DNA from: M3007 sp033764075
GTDB taxonomy: Bacteria > Bacteroidota > Bacteroidia > Chitinophagales > Saprospiraceae
Direction of reading: 5' to 3'
Length of the DNA stretch: 64,000 bases
Assembly: GCA_033764075.1 (NCBI GenBank)
Contig: JANRJH010000005.1
Coordinates: 1 to 64,000, forward strand
Part shown: positions 32,581 to 41,059 of the stretch, in pieces
How the letters are laid out: every line of letters starts with the position of its first letter
Numbering within the stretch: position 1 is the stretch's first letter
Program-made: the position numbers and the translations under genes
Notes under the pieces: generated by a model
What the model was told of the DNA's origin: nothing
Seen by the model: only the letters and a program-made list of their open reading frames with translations
Database searches by the model: none

Positions 32581-33489
32581 ATGCGAACGCTCCTCATACC
32601 CATTCTGCTTCTGGCAACCTCCGCCCTGTTCGCCCAGGGCGAACTGAACTGCACCGTGCGCATCAATACACCCCAGCTGCAAAACACCGACCGCCGGGTT
32701 TTTGACCAACTGGAGGTGTCCCTGCGCGATTTTATGAACAACACCAAATGGACCAAGGATGCCTTTGAACAGGAAGAACGGATCAAGTGCAACTTCATCC
32801 TGACCGTCAATACAGAACTCGGCGGAAACGCGTACAGCGGCGAGTTGGCCGTACAATCGGTGCGACCGGTGTACAACAGCAATTACGACTCTCCGCTGAT
32901 CTCCTTCCTGGATCGCGACGTGGCTTTCAGCTACGACCAGAACCAGCCCATCGAATTTGTGCTCGACGCCACCGACAACCAGAACCTGGCGGCTGTTTTG
33001 TCTTTTTATGCCTACCTGATCCTCGCTTTGGATTACGACTCCTATTCCCTGTACGGCGGTGAGCAATATGTGCAAACGGCCCTCCAGATCGTCAATAACG
33101 TGCAAAACAGCGGCAATTCGTCTCCGGGATGGCGCCCGCAGGACGGCGGCAAAGACCGCAACCGCTACTGGATCGTCGAAAACCTCACCAGCCCACGCTC
33201 CAAGCTCGTCCGCTCCGTGTACTACACCTATCACCGCAAAGGACTCGACTATTTCACCATCAATATGGAGGAGGGTAAAAGAAACGTGCTCCTTGCGCTG
33301 GAGGACATAGAAAAGGTCAGCAATGCCTATTTCAATTCCATGATTGTGCAGATGTTTGCCAACGCCAAAAAGGATGAACTGGTGGAAATGTGGAAGGTAG
33401 GCGAAAAGCCGCAGCGCGACCGCGTGGCGCAGATCATGACCAAAATCGATCCGGTGAACGCCAACCGGTACAAGGAAATCAACTTTTAG
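32581..33489 (+). CDS. DUF4835 family protein, PorD-like (type IX secretion)
   Basis: 302 residues. Signal peptide (RTLLIPILLLATSALFAQ), then GELNCTVRINTPQLQNTDRR, the start typical of DUF4835, and mixed alpha/beta sequence with a conserved CNFILTVNTE and SYDQNQPIEFV. Known: DUF4835 proteins are encoded after coaBC in most Bacteroidota and have been linked to the type IX secretion system under the name PorD; the exact role is unclear. The start at 32581 was chosen for the signal peptide. Confidence 0.85.
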   Translation: MRTLLIPILLLATSALFAQGELNCTVRINTPQLQNTDRRVFDQLEVSLRDFMNNTKWTKDAFEQEERIKCNFILTVNTELGGNAYSGELAVQSVRPVYNSNYDSPLISFLDRDVAFSYDQNQPIEFVLDATDNQNLAAVLSFYAYLILALDYDSYSLYGGEQYVQTALQIVNNVQNSGNSSPGWRPQDGGKDRNRYWIVENLTSPRSKLVRSVYYTYHRKGLDYFTINMEEGKRNVLLALEDIEKVSNAYFNSMIVQMFANAKKDELVEMWKVGEKPQRDRVAQIMTKIDPVNANRYKEINF

Positions 33490-33512
33490 CGAACCGCCTG
33501 TGTTTGGTTCTT

Positions 33513-33520
33513 TACTTTTG
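33513..33520 (+). promoter_or_regulatory. -7 box TACTTTTG upstream of rseP
   Basis: A perfect TAnnTTTG 41 nt before the start codon. The leader contains a small hairpin, GGCGTC-TTCC-GACGCC at 33528-33544. Confidence 0.5.
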
Positions 33521-33561
33521 CGGCGCCCGGCGTCTTCCGACGCCGCACCGATCTTGCACGC

Positions 33562-34911
33562 ATGGATACTCTGATAAACGTTTCTCAATTTTTGCTCAGC
33601 CTTTCGCTGCTCATTGTGCTGCACGAAATGGGGCACTTCCTCCCGGCCCGCTGGTTCAAAACCCGCGTCGAAAAGTTTTACCTGTTTTTTGACTTCGCCC
33701 CTTTCAACGCCCTTTGGAAAACCCGGCGCGGCGAAACGGAATACGGCATCGGTTGGCTCCCCCTGGGTGGCTATGTGAAGATTGCCGGTATGGTGGACGA
33801 AAGCATGGACACCGAAGCCCTCAAGCAACCGCCCCAGCCTTGGGAATTCCGCTCCAAACCGGCCTGGCAACGCCTGATCATCATGTTGGGCGGCGTAACG
33901 GTTAACTTTTTGCTCGGCTTTTTCATCTTCGGCATGATGCTGTGGGTGTATGGGGAGGAATACACCCCGACCCGCTCCGCCAAAGACGGGCTGGCTTTCG
34001 ACTCCCTGATGCTGAACCAGGGTTTCCGCGACGGCGACTTGATTGTGCGCGTGGGTGACAAGCCCTTCGACCGCATCGACGAGGGCGCCTTTCTGGAAAG
34101 CCTCATCCTGGATGAGGCCGGGGCCGTCACCGTGCGGCGCAACGGAACAGACACCGTACTGCGCCTGTCCGGCGAAACCGCTCAGTCGCTGGCCAAATCC
34201 GGCCGAATGCGCACCGCTCTTTTTACACCGCGGATGCCTTTTTATGTAGAGTCGGTAGCGGCCGGCAAACCCGCCGAAAAAGCAGGCTTGCTGGCCGGAG
34301 ACCGCATCATCTCCCTCAATGAATCACCCACGCCGTTTTACGACCAGTTTGTTCGGTTGGCGCAAACGTTCAAAGGCCAGTCGGTCACCCTCGGTATTCA
34401 GCGCAGCGCTGATACCCTTTCGTTGCCCCTGACCCTGACCGCCGAAGGACAGATCGGCGTGTACGCCCGTCAAAAAGGACTGTTTGAGGTGGAGCGCAAA
34501 ACCTACTCCCTGGCAGAGGCGCTGCCCGGAGGCGTTCAGCGGGGCATGGCGTTCCTGAACACCCAGATCAAGGCCTTCGGCATGATGATCACCGCCAAGC
34601 TCAACCCCAACGAAAACCTGGGCAGCCTCATCAGCATCTCCAAACTCTACGGAACCACGTGGAACTGGGAGCGCTTCTGGGGCCTGACGGCGTCCCTGAG
34701 CATCCTCCTGGCCTTTATGAACCTGCTGCCCATACCGGCGCTCGACGGCGGCTATGTGGTCTTCCTGCTCTGGGAAGTGTTCACCGGCCGCAAGGTCAGT
34801 GATAGCGTGATGGAAAAAGCCGTCACCGTCGGGTTTTTCCTGCTGCTGGCCCTCATGATTTACGCTTTCGGGCTGGACCTGTGGCGGCATGTCTTCCAAC
34901 AGTTTTTTTAA
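33562..34911 (+). CDS. rseP: RseP-type site-2 intramembrane metalloprotease
   Basis: 449 residues. First helix carries the zinc motif HEMGH (LIVLHEMGHFLPARWF) near residue 21. A cytoplasmic loop, a second helix and two PDZ domains follow (about 145-225 and 230-315), then the conserved NLLPIPALDGGYVVF near 390, whose Asp is the third zinc ligand. Known: RseP cuts anti-sigma factors and remnant signal peptides. Its position after envelope genes and before hscB is common in the phylum. Confidence 0.94.
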   Translation: MDTLINVSQFLLSLSLLIVLHEMGHFLPARWFKTRVEKFYLFFDFAPFNALWKTRRGETEYGIGWLPLGGYVKIAGMVDESMDTEALKQPPQPWEFRSKPAWQRLIIMLGGVTVNFLLGFFIFGMMLWVYGEEYTPTRSAKDGLAFDSLMLNQGFRDGDLIVRVGDKPFDRIDEGAFLESLILDEAGAVTVRRNGTDTVLRLSGETAQSLAKSGRMRTALFTPRMPFYVESVAAGKPAEKAGLLAGDRIISLNESPTPFYDQFVRLAQTFKGQSVTLGIQRSADTLSLPLTLTAEGQIGVYARQKGLFEVERKTYSLAEALPGGVQRGMAFLNTQIKAFGMMITAKLNPNENLGSLISISKLYGTTWNWERFWGLTASLSILLAFMNLLPIPALDGGYVVFLLWEVFTGRKVSDSVMEKAVTVGFFLLLALMIYAFGLDLWRHVFQQFF

Positions 34912-34932
34912 TACCCCCCACCTCGGTTGATC

Positions 34933-35457
34933 ATGAACTATTTTGATTATTTCGACTTGCCGGTTCGGTTTTATACCGACAAGCAACAGCTCCGCAGTCG
35001 ATTCCTGGAAAAAAGCAAACAACTGCACCCGGACTTTCACACGCTTGCCGATTCGCCGGCCCGGGAGGCGGCGGAAGACCTGTCGTCGCTCAACAATAAA
35101 GCCTACCAGACCCTTGCCGACGACGACGCGCGCATCCGCCACATTTTGGAACTGCACGGCCTGTTCAGCGACGAAGAAAACTATAAGATGTCGCCCGATT
35201 TCCTGGTGGGGGTGATGGACATCAACGAAAACCTGATGGAACTGGAGTTCGACTTCAACCAGGGGCGTTACGATGCCACCCTTTCCGCCATTCGCGCGCT
35301 GGAAAACGACCTCAACGCGCTCATTCGACCCGACCTGCTGGCCTTCGACAACGGGGAAATGCGCGAAGCCACCCTCGTCCGCGTCCGCGATTTCTATTTT
35401 AAACGACGCTACCTATTGCGTCTGAAGGAAAATCTTGCTAAATTTGCGGCCGCTTAA
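34933..35457 (+). CDS. hscB: HscB-like Fe-S co-chaperone (J-domain)
   Basis: 174 residues. N-terminal J-domain with the HPD motif (SKQLHPDFHTL) near residue 36, then the HscB C-terminal three-helix bundle (LVGVMDINENLMELEFDFNQ). Known: HscB brings IscU to the Hsp70 HscA for cluster transfer. An in-frame TTG two codons upstream exists, but ATG at 34933 gives MNYFDYFDLP, the family start. Its 3' end carries the tRNA-Leu promoter. Confidence 0.88.
   Translation: MNYFDYFDLPVRFYTDKQQLRSRFLEKSKQLHPDFHTLADSPAREAAEDLSSLNNKAYQTLADDDARIRHILELHGLFSDEENYKMSPDFLVGVMDINENLMELEFDFNQGRYDATLSAIRALENDLNALIRPDLLAFDNGEMREATLVRVRDFYFKRRYLLRLKENLAKFAAA
35416..35446 (+). promoter_or_regulatory. tRNA-Leu promoter inside the end of hscB
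   Basis: TTG at 35416-35418 and a perfect -7 box TAAATTTG at 35439-35446, spacing 20 nt. Confidence 0.65.
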
Positions 35458-35471
35458 AGCGGAAGGTTGTT

Positions 35472-35554
35472 GCGGGAATGGCGGAATGGTAGACGCGATG
35501 GTCTCAAACACCATTGACTTCACGGTCGTGCGAGTTCGAGTCTCGCTTCCCGCA
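35472..35554 (+). tRNA. tRNA-Leu (anticodon CAA)
   Basis: 83 nt. Acceptor GCGGGAA/TTCCCGC, anticodon stem ATGGT/ACCAT with loop CTCAAAC, a long class II variable arm (TGACTTCACGGTCGT region), T-loop TTCGAGT, discriminator A. CCA not encoded. Confidence 0.95.
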
Positions 35555-35588
35555 CTACACCATTTTTACCGGTGAGCGATTGAAGGAA

Positions 35589-35624
35589 ATACATCGTCCC
35601 CCCTCGGGCGGTGTATTTTTTTTG
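35589..35624 (+). terminator. terminator after tRNA-Leu
   Basis: AATACATCGTCC pairs with GGGCGGTGTATT through a 12-bp stem with two G-T pairs, then eight T. Confidence 0.8.
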
Positions 35625-35651
35625 TGCGTGTGCGTTGCTTAGAACAAGCGC

Positions 35652-35690
35652 TTAACCATTCCTTCATGCAAACTTAACCTGAACTTAGCG
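35652..35690 (+). promoter_or_regulatory. Pho-box-like array: four 11-nt-spaced half-sites
   Basis: TTAAC at 35652, TTCAT at 35663, TTAAC at 35674 and TTAGC at 35685, exactly 11 nt apart. Direct repeats with this spacing are how PhoB/SphR-type regulators bind; the cyanobacterial Pho box has the same TTAAC core. The regulator is inferred, not seen. Confidence 0.5.
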
Positions 35691-35724
35691 TGTATCGGCC
35701 CGGATGGTCACACCTTTGCAGTGC

Positions 35725-35843
35725 AATCCGGCGTGTCTTTTTCGGCACGATTTTGTATGACGGTACAGCGTAAGAATCATCATACGAAAATGGGTTTCAG
35801 TTTGGTGGGAAACGAGCGCAACGCCGGTTTCCCACTTTTTTTT
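35725..35843 (+). ncRNA. candidate small RNA between Pho-like boxes and a strong terminator
   Basis: There is no convincing gene between tRNA-Leu and the convergent LysE gene, yet a promoter-like array (35652-35690), a -7-like CACCTTTG near 35712-35719 and a strong plus-strand terminator (35805-35843) frame about 120 nt. A 36-codon frame starting at 35757 exists but shows no family or signal. A phosphate-regulated small RNA is a plausible reading; exact ends are unknown. Confidence 0.3.
35805..35843 (+). terminator. strong plus-strand terminator
   Basis: Perfect 9-bp stem GTGGGAAAC/GTTTCCCAC (35805-35813, 35827-35835) with a run of eight T. The T-run overlaps the stop codon of the convergent LysE gene. 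Confidence 0.85.
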
Positions 35844-36450
35844 ACATCAGCGTCTGGTACATGCTGAATCCGCCGAGGGCGATCATCAACAGACCTGCCG
35901 TGCGCATCACCCGCATCATCCACAGCGGTCGCAGGCGGCGGGCCATTTCCACGCAGAGCCAGTGTTTGAGCGCAAAAGTTGGGGCCAGGCCCACAATCGC
36001 CAGGAGCGGCCCACTCCAGCCCGGGTAAGCAGCGGCGAGCCCCAGCCAGAACAGCACATTTCCGATGTTGATGGTGTTGAAAGAAAAGCCGGCCATGAAG
36101 TCGCTCACGCGGTAGGTTCCCGGGAAAATTTTACCCTCTACCTCCAGGCCCATCTTGACCGGGTTGGGCTTTGATCGAAGCAACGAGACCCCCAGGACCA
36201 GGAGCACCAGTCCGGCTGTGATGCCCAGAAACCGGCTGACAGAGGGTGTGTACAGGAATGCTTTCACAACGGCGGCACTGCTCATGCCCAGGGCCAGCAG
36301 CACAAGGTCGCTGAGAAAAGCGCCGGCCCAAATGGCCAAAGCCGAACGGACGCCGCGCTTGCGGATCCGGTGCAGCGCCACGACAAAAACCGGGCCTACC
36401 GGCAGCCCGTAGGCAGTTCCGGCCAACAGGGCGCCCCAAAGCGGAAGCAT
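35842..36450 (-). CDS. LysE/RhtB-family membrane exporter
   Basis: 202 residues, about six membrane helices. The start MLPLWGALLAGTAYGLPVGPV resembles the LysE motif (GxxxGxxPGP), followed by RKRGVRSALAIWAGAFLSDL, the usual basic loop and second helix, and NTINIGNVLFW, the conserved Asn-Pro helix region without its Pro. Known: family members export amino acids or small metabolites. It overlaps the upstream amido-synthetase-like gene by one base (TAATG), so the two are translationally coupled, possibly export of the conjugate made (inference). Confidence 0.82.
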   Translation of the reverse strand: MLPLWGALLAGTAYGLPVGPVFVVALHRIRKRGVRSALAIWAGAFLSDLVLLALGMSSAAVVKAFLYTPSVSRFLGITAGLVLLVLGVSLLRSKPNPVKMGLEVEGKIFPGTYRVSDFMAGFSFNTINIGNVLFWLGLAAAYPGWSGPLLAIVGLAPTFALKHWLCVEMARRLRPLWMMRVMRTAGLLMIALGGFSMYQTLM

Positions 36451-37994
36451 TAAAGAATGTGGTTTTTCTGGTGAATAAACTGCTGAAAATCTTCCAGTTG
36501 AGCGCCTTTTAGTACGCGCGGAACCTTTGCTTGTCCGTTCATTTTTCCTCGCTTTTCCATCCATTCCATAAAAACGGATTGGGGCAGGAGGTGTACCCGG
36601 ACATCATGCAGGGCGAAGCGCCGCTCCACGGCGTAGTCGTCGTTCAACCGGCAGAGCGTGTCGTCCAGAATCGTGCGCAGGGCATGGGCATCCACGTGCG
36701 GATTGCCCGCGCTCAGGTACCAGTCGTGCGCCCAGCCGGAGCCCTCGCGCACCGCCGACACAGTGAACTCGCCGATGTTGGCGTGCAGTACGCGGTCGGC
36801 CTCTTCCACGGCGTGGTTGAGGTTGTCTATGGACACGTGCTCTCCGCAGGCCGACAGGAATTGTTTGGTTCGGCCGGTGAGTTTGAATTCGCAGCGTTCC
36901 AGGTCGGTGAACTGCATGGTGTCGCCCAACAAGTAGCGCCAGGCGCCCGAACAGGTGCTCAACAGGAAAGCATAGGGTACGCCGGGCTGCACCTCGTCGA
37001 GGGTGAGGGCTTCCGGAAATTCGGAGCGCAGGTTGCCCTCGTCGTCAAAATTATCGTCGTTGAACGGTACAAACTCGTAATACACCCCGCAATCGGCCAG
37101 CAGCCGCATGTCGCGCGTATCCTGGCGATCCTGAAAAGCAAAGAAACCTTCGGAGGCCATGTAGGAATCGACGTAAATGAGGGGGCGGGAGAGGAAGCGT
37201 TCGAGGGTTGGCCGGTAAGGCTCAAAAAAGACACCTCCATGCACCAGCATGGTCAGGTTGGGCCAGATCTCGTGCACACTGTCCAGTTTATGCTCTTCGA
37301 CGATGCGTTCGAAGATGAGCTGCACCCACATGGGGTTGCCGACGATAAAGCCGATGTCCCATTTAGGTGCTTCCCGGGCGATGTGGCGCATGCGGTCGTT
37401 CCAGTCGGGCAGGTTGGTGATGTGTCGCCCCGGGCGGTAGTAGCGCTCCAGCCACAAAGGGCGATTGTGGCCCAGTATGCCCGACAGGTCGCCCACAAAA
37501 TGGCGCCCTTCCTGGCGGATGGCGGTGCTGGAGCCCACCATCAGCATGTGGCGGGAGAACAGATCGGACGGCAGATCGAAGGTGGCCATGTCGCAAAACA
37601 TCCGGCGGGAAGCGCGCTTCATGGCGCGCAGCATGTCGTCGGTGACTGGAATGTACTTGGATGCCGCCTGGCTGGTGCCGCTGGACAGGGCGTAGTACGG
37701 TATTTTACCGGGCCAGCAAACGTTCGGCGAGTCGCACAAATGGGCCTGCGACCACCATTCGGCGTAGAGCCGGTTGTAGTCGAACGCGGGTACGGCCGAG
37801 CGAAACGCCTGGCGTATGTCGGGATTGAGCAACAGGCGGGTAAAGCGGTAATGCCGCCCAAACGCGGTAAACTGGCCCTTGCGCAGGAGCGACAACAGTT
37901 GTTTTTCCTGCAAAACGGCGGGAGAAAGACGGAAGTCATCAACTTTTGCTCCCAATTGGGCGCCTTTGCGCATGATCACGCCGAACAGCGACAT
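36450..37994 (-). CDS. GH3-type acyl-acid-amido synthetase family protein
   Basis: 514 residues. Seen: YALSSGTSQAASKYIPVT near 100 (ATP-binding SSGTS-K), VHGGVFFEPYRPTLE near 280, YMASEGFFAFQD near 309, AFLLSTCSGAWRYLLGDTM near 372, and FLSACGEHVSIDNLNHAV near 400, the motifs of GH3 acyl-adenylating enzymes first known from auxin conjugation in plants. Known: bacterial members are common in Bacteroidota and their substrates are mostly undefined. The start MSLFGVIMRKGAQLG at 37994 is the family start. Coupled to the LysE gene downstream. Confidence 0.88.
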   Translation of the reverse strand: MSLFGVIMRKGAQLGAKVDDFRLSPAVLQEKQLLSLLRKGQFTAFGRHYRFTRLLLNPDIRQAFRSAVPAFDYNRLYAEWWSQAHLCDSPNVCWPGKIPYYALSSGTSQAASKYIPVTDDMLRAMKRASRRMFCDMATFDLPSDLFSRHMLMVGSSTAIRQEGRHFVGDLSGILGHNRPLWLERYYRPGRHITNLPDWNDRMRHIAREAPKWDIGFIVGNPMWVQLIFERIVEEHKLDSVHEIWPNLTMLVHGGVFFEPYRPTLERFLSRPLIYVDSYMASEGFFAFQDRQDTRDMRLLADCGVYYEFVPFNDDNFDDEGNLRSEFPEALTLDEVQPGVPYAFLLSTCSGAWRYLLGDTMQFTDLERCEFKLTGRTKQFLSACGEHVSIDNLNHAVEEADRVLHANIGEFTVSAVREGSGWAHDWYLSAGNPHVDAHALRTILDDTLCRLNDDYAVERRFALHDVRVHLLPQSVFMEWMEKRGKMNGQAKVPRVLKGAQLEDFQQFIHQKNHIL

Positions 37995-38111
37995 AGATGA
38001 GGGGTTGATGAACGAATGGGTTTTACCAACAAGTGTGCAAATGTCGGCATTTTGGCAACAATCCCGCGCACCTTTCCGTACAAATCTTCCAGCGCCCTGT
38101 TTCACTAAAAT

Positions 38112-38138
38112 CTAACAGTAACTTAACCAGGTGTTAAC
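38112..38138 (+). promoter_or_regulatory. Pho-box-like array: three 11-nt-spaced half-sites
   Basis: CTAAC at 38112, TTAAC at 38123 and TTAAC at 38134, exactly 11 nt apart, followed by TTCTTTG at about 38150, a near -7 box, and the GNAT gene at 38185. It resembles the array at 35652. Confidence 0.5.
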
Positions 38139-38184
38139 AGTACAAGGCCGTTCTTTGCGCAATAGAAAACGCCATGTTAACGCC

Positions 38185-38661
38185 ATGTTTCTAAGGGCAT
38201 ACAAACGCGACGACAAGCGGGCCGTCCAGCAGGTTTTTTACGACAGCGTGCACGGTATGGCCGGTGCGCACTTCACCTCCTTACAGGTGTCGGAGTGGGC
38301 CAAGGCTGTCGCAGAGCGGGAGCTTTGGAACGATCTGGACGAGTGCTTCACCTATGTGGTGGAGGCAAACAAGCAGGTAATTGGTTTTGCCTCTATGAAC
38401 GCCAACGGCGTGCTGGAGTGGCTGTACGTGCACCCGGAGCATCAATCCCGGGGGGTAGCCACCGCGCTGATCCGGCAAATGGAGCGGGTGGCCCGGAAGA
38501 ACGGCTTTGCCGCCATTGCGGCGGCGGTGAGCCTCAATGCACGGATTTTCTTTGAGCGCATCGGTTTTGAACCCACGGAGCAACCGGAGCAGCCCGCCAC
38601 CCAGCAAAATCCCTACGCCCACCTGATGATGGTGAAAAAGATGCCGCAGCCAAGGCGATGA
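38185..38661 (+). CDS. GNAT-family N-acetyltransferase
   Basis: 158 residues. MFLRAYKRDDKRAVQQVFYD is a GNAT start. LEWLYVHPEHQSRGVATALI near 81 is strand 4 plus the acetyl-CoA loop (Q-x-x-G-x-A), and NARIFFERIGFEP near 122 is motif B. Substrate unknown. The start at 38185 is chosen because it begins the fold; an out-of-frame ATG lies 11 nt upstream. Possible control through the 11-nt-spaced boxes upstream. Confidence 0.88.
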   Translation: MFLRAYKRDDKRAVQQVFYDSVHGMAGAHFTSLQVSEWAKAVAERELWNDLDECFTYVVEANKQVIGFASMNANGVLEWLYVHPEHQSRGVATALIRQMERVARKNGFAAIAAAVSLNARIFFERIGFEPTEQPEQPATQQNPYAHLMMVKKMPQPRR

Positions 38662-38725
38662 ACGGAATCCTGGGCGACGGGCCCGGGCGCTAAACCCATT
38701 GCCGCCGCCTGTTGTTTGGGTAGAC

Positions 38726-39289
38726 ATGCCAAACAAAAAAATCGCCGTCGCCATCTCCGGCTCCTCCGGCGCCTTGTACGCCAAGGTGCTGCTGGACAAG
38801 CTCGCCGGCCTGCGCGACCAGTGGGAGAAAGTGGGCGTGGTGCTCTCGGACAATGCCGTAGTCAACTGGGAGCTGGAAATCGGCCGGCCGGATTTTTCCG
38901 CCTACCCTTTTGATTTTTACGCCAAAAACGACTTCAACGCGCCTTTTGCTTCCGGCTCTGCGCAGTACGGGGTGGTGATCGTGTGCCCCTGTTCGATGGG
39001 CATGCTGGGTCGCATCGCCACCGGCGTGAGCACCGACCTGATCTCCCGCGCGGCCGACGTCGCGCTCAAGGAGCGGCGGCGCCTGATCCTGGTGACCCGC
39101 GAAACCCCGCTCAGCCTGATCCACCTGCGCAATATGACGACGGTGACGGAGGCCGGCGGCATCATCGCCCCGGCGGTGCCTTCATTTTATTCCAATCCCG
39201 AAACCATCGAGGAGGTAGCGGCTACGGTGGTGGACCGGGTGTTGGATCTGGCGGGGTTGACGGTGGATGGTTTTCGGTGGGGGGAGTAG
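38726..39289 (+). CDS. ubiX: UbiX-like flavin prenyltransferase
   Basis: 187 residues. AVAISGSSGALYAKVLLDKL near 6 is the flavin-binding GSSGA motif; CPCSMGMLGRIATGVSTDLI near 92 and LVTRETPLSLIHLRNM near 127 are the other UbiX motifs. Known: UbiX makes prenylated FMN for UbiD decarboxylases. No ubiD is adjacent. The ATG at 38726 gives the normal family start. Hairpin repeat copy D starts 11 nt after the stop. Confidence 0.9.
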   Translation: MPNKKIAVAISGSSGALYAKVLLDKLAGLRDQWEKVGVVLSDNAVVNWELEIGRPDFSAYPFDFYAKNDFNAPFASGSAQYGVVIVCPCSMGMLGRIATGVSTDLISRAADVALKERRRLILVTRETPLSLIHLRNMTTVTEAGGIIAPAVPSFYSNPETIEEVAATVVDRVLDLAGLTVDGFRWGE

Positions 39290-39299
39290 GGGGCAGTTG

Positions 39300-39387
39300 A
39301 TGGCACGCGGATGACGCGGATGCTGCGCAACGCGGATGAAAACGGATTAAATCCGCTAAAATCCGCGTTGCGCAGCATCCGCGTGCC
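39300..39387. repeat. ATCCGCG/ACACGGAT hairpin repeat, copy D
   Basis: Left arm starts ATGGCACGCGGATGACGCGG at 39300; right arm 39361-39387 is complementary (ATCCGCGTTGCGCAGCATCC then GCGTGCC), with an 11-nt deletion relative to the left arm. It follows ubiX closely and separates it from the AT-rich island. Confidence 0.85.
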
Positions 39388-39430
39388 TTCAAAGCCTGTG
39401 TCCAACTCCTCCCACCGAAACGTCTTCATG

Positions 39431-41059
39431 TTATTTCCCAAACGGCTTTCTGGGAGTAAACCGCCCCCCTGGTTGATATTGGTCTGCGTTCTTGTAAATA
39501 TCATCGGCTGTTTGATCCAGATTGGTTTGGCTAGTCTGTAATTTTTCAATCTCCCTCTCGTTCTCGGCGATTAGCCGTTCCAACTCGGCTATTTGTTTAT
39601 CAACAACCAGTTTTTCTTTCTGAAGTGCCTTGATGGTTTGCAAGTTATGTAAGAATAAATTTCTAATCTCCACGGTGACATCAACACCTCTGTAATCATC
39701 TCCTTTTTCAGAAAAAACTCTGGAAACCAACCTGGACTTAATATTGCGCTGGGGAAATTTATAACCTTCAACAACCGCCATTATTTCGCTCAATGCGCAG
39801 TTGGCCCTTAGAAAACCAAGTTCTTTATCACAAATGGCATCGTTCGTGCGAATATCAACCTTGATCTGCTGTATAGTGTCTGGAAAGGCAAAATAACGGC
39901 CGCTAATGCCGGTAGTACCTTTATATTGTAGCGTACAGTTGCCGTTTTTGTCGCGAACGATCCTATTTCCATCGGCCTTACCGGTAATGTTTACCAGGAT
40001 TTCAACGCTGTCTATAAAGTCAGGAGGAATATTCGCGTATTTCTCTTTGAATGAAACTAAATCTAAAATAGCGGTAAATACAGACCGTGTAGAACTTCTG
40101 ATTTCCTCAGAACAAAATGTACCCAGTTGAAAGCCGGAAGTATAGAGTTCAGGCTTGACCGGATCGGTTGGTATGCCATCAGCTGCCTTTAAGACAGCTC
40201 CGCCTGCAAGGCTTTGTTCCAAAGTGCCTTGGGAAAGATTCAACGATTTCTCTGATTTCAGTCGATTCAACTCTGTCAGGGCTTCTCTGTAATTATCCAA
40301 GGATAAATTTTCGATCGTTATTCGTTTGTTATCCTGCAACTTATGAAGGCTGTCAATTGCTCTTGCGAGTTGGGCGGACCGCTGGGTGAGGGTCAGTAAT
40401 CTTGTTTTTGCTGTATTATTGCTGGTATCTCTGTCTTCAACATCGGTTTCCGTTTTTCTTTTCCGATTAAAAGCTTTGCTTTCTGCAAAAAGAATCAAAT
40501 CAGATGGTTGTTCCAACCGGTTAGCGCCCTCAAAACAGCGTTCATTCTTTGCTTCTTTGACAAACTTAGTCATTAGGCCGCGATCTTTCGGAGTGAGCTC
40601 ATTTTTTCCAACTTTATTGGAGGCCAAGTAATAGATGTATGCCTTATCCCAATCACGTTTATGACAATCGTAATAAACAGCTAATAAAAAGTGAAACATA
40701 AAGGGAAATTCTCGAATTGCATCGTTTACTTCCTGATTGTCACCTTCATTTATTCCCCGTTCTACTTCACGAACAAAATTTGCCAGATCAGGGTCATTGG
40801 GATTGTTTAAAAATCTCAGCATCATTTTGCGTTCGGTTTTAAAATCATCCCCACCAAAAATACTATTCCAAGAACGAGTATAAAATGGCGGTTTTGGTGT
40901 TTTCATTGGAATGCCTAATACTCTACCATAGTAATCTTCCCGTCTCTTACGGTCGTACTCTTCCTGAAGTTTTTTATCTGCTTCTTCATTGTATTGACAA
41001 TATAAGGCTGCGGGAAAGAGGAGTTGGAAGAAAAGGAGAATCAACAAAAGGTACTTCAT
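39431..41059 (-). CDS. secreted coiled-coil protein with degenerate OmpA-like region, unknown function
   Basis: 542 residues. Signal peptide (KYLLLILLFFQLLFPAALYC). Residues 25-200 are charged and helical, including a TPR-like FHFLLAVYYDCHKRDWDKAY; 215-280 and 470-525 are coiled coils (LVVDKQIAELERLIAENERE). The region about 345-450 with DSVEILVNITGKADGNRI, a TGISGRYFAF strand and a CALSEIMAVVEG helix recalls an OmpA C-terminal fold that has lost its peptidoglycan ligands (inference). Divergent from the TIR gene and of the same AT-rich composition, so it may belong to the same system. I do not recognise a named family. Confidence 0.6.
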   Translation of the reverse strand: MKYLLLILLFFQLLFPAALYCQYNEEADKKLQEEYDRKRREDYYGRVLGIPMKTPKPPFYTRSWNSIFGGDDFKTERKMMLRFLNNPNDPDLANFVREVERGINEGDNQEVNDAIREFPFMFHFLLAVYYDCHKRDWDKAYIYYLASNKVGKNELTPKDRGLMTKFVKEAKNERCFEGANRLEQPSDLILFAESKAFNRKRKTETDVEDRDTSNNTAKTRLLTLTQRSAQLARAIDSLHKLQDNKRITIENLSLDNYREALTELNRLKSEKSLNLSQGTLEQSLAGGAVLKAADGIPTDPVKPELYTSGFQLGTFCSEEIRSSTRSVFTAILDLVSFKEKYANIPPDFIDSVEILVNITGKADGNRIVRDKNGNCTLQYKGTTGISGRYFAFPDTIQQIKVDIRTNDAICDKELGFLRANCALSEIMAVVEGYKFPQRNIKSRLVSRVFSEKGDDYRGVDVTVEIRNLFLHNLQTIKALQKEKLVVDKQIAELERLIAENEREIEKLQTSQTNLDQTADDIYKNADQYQPGGRFTPRKPFGK

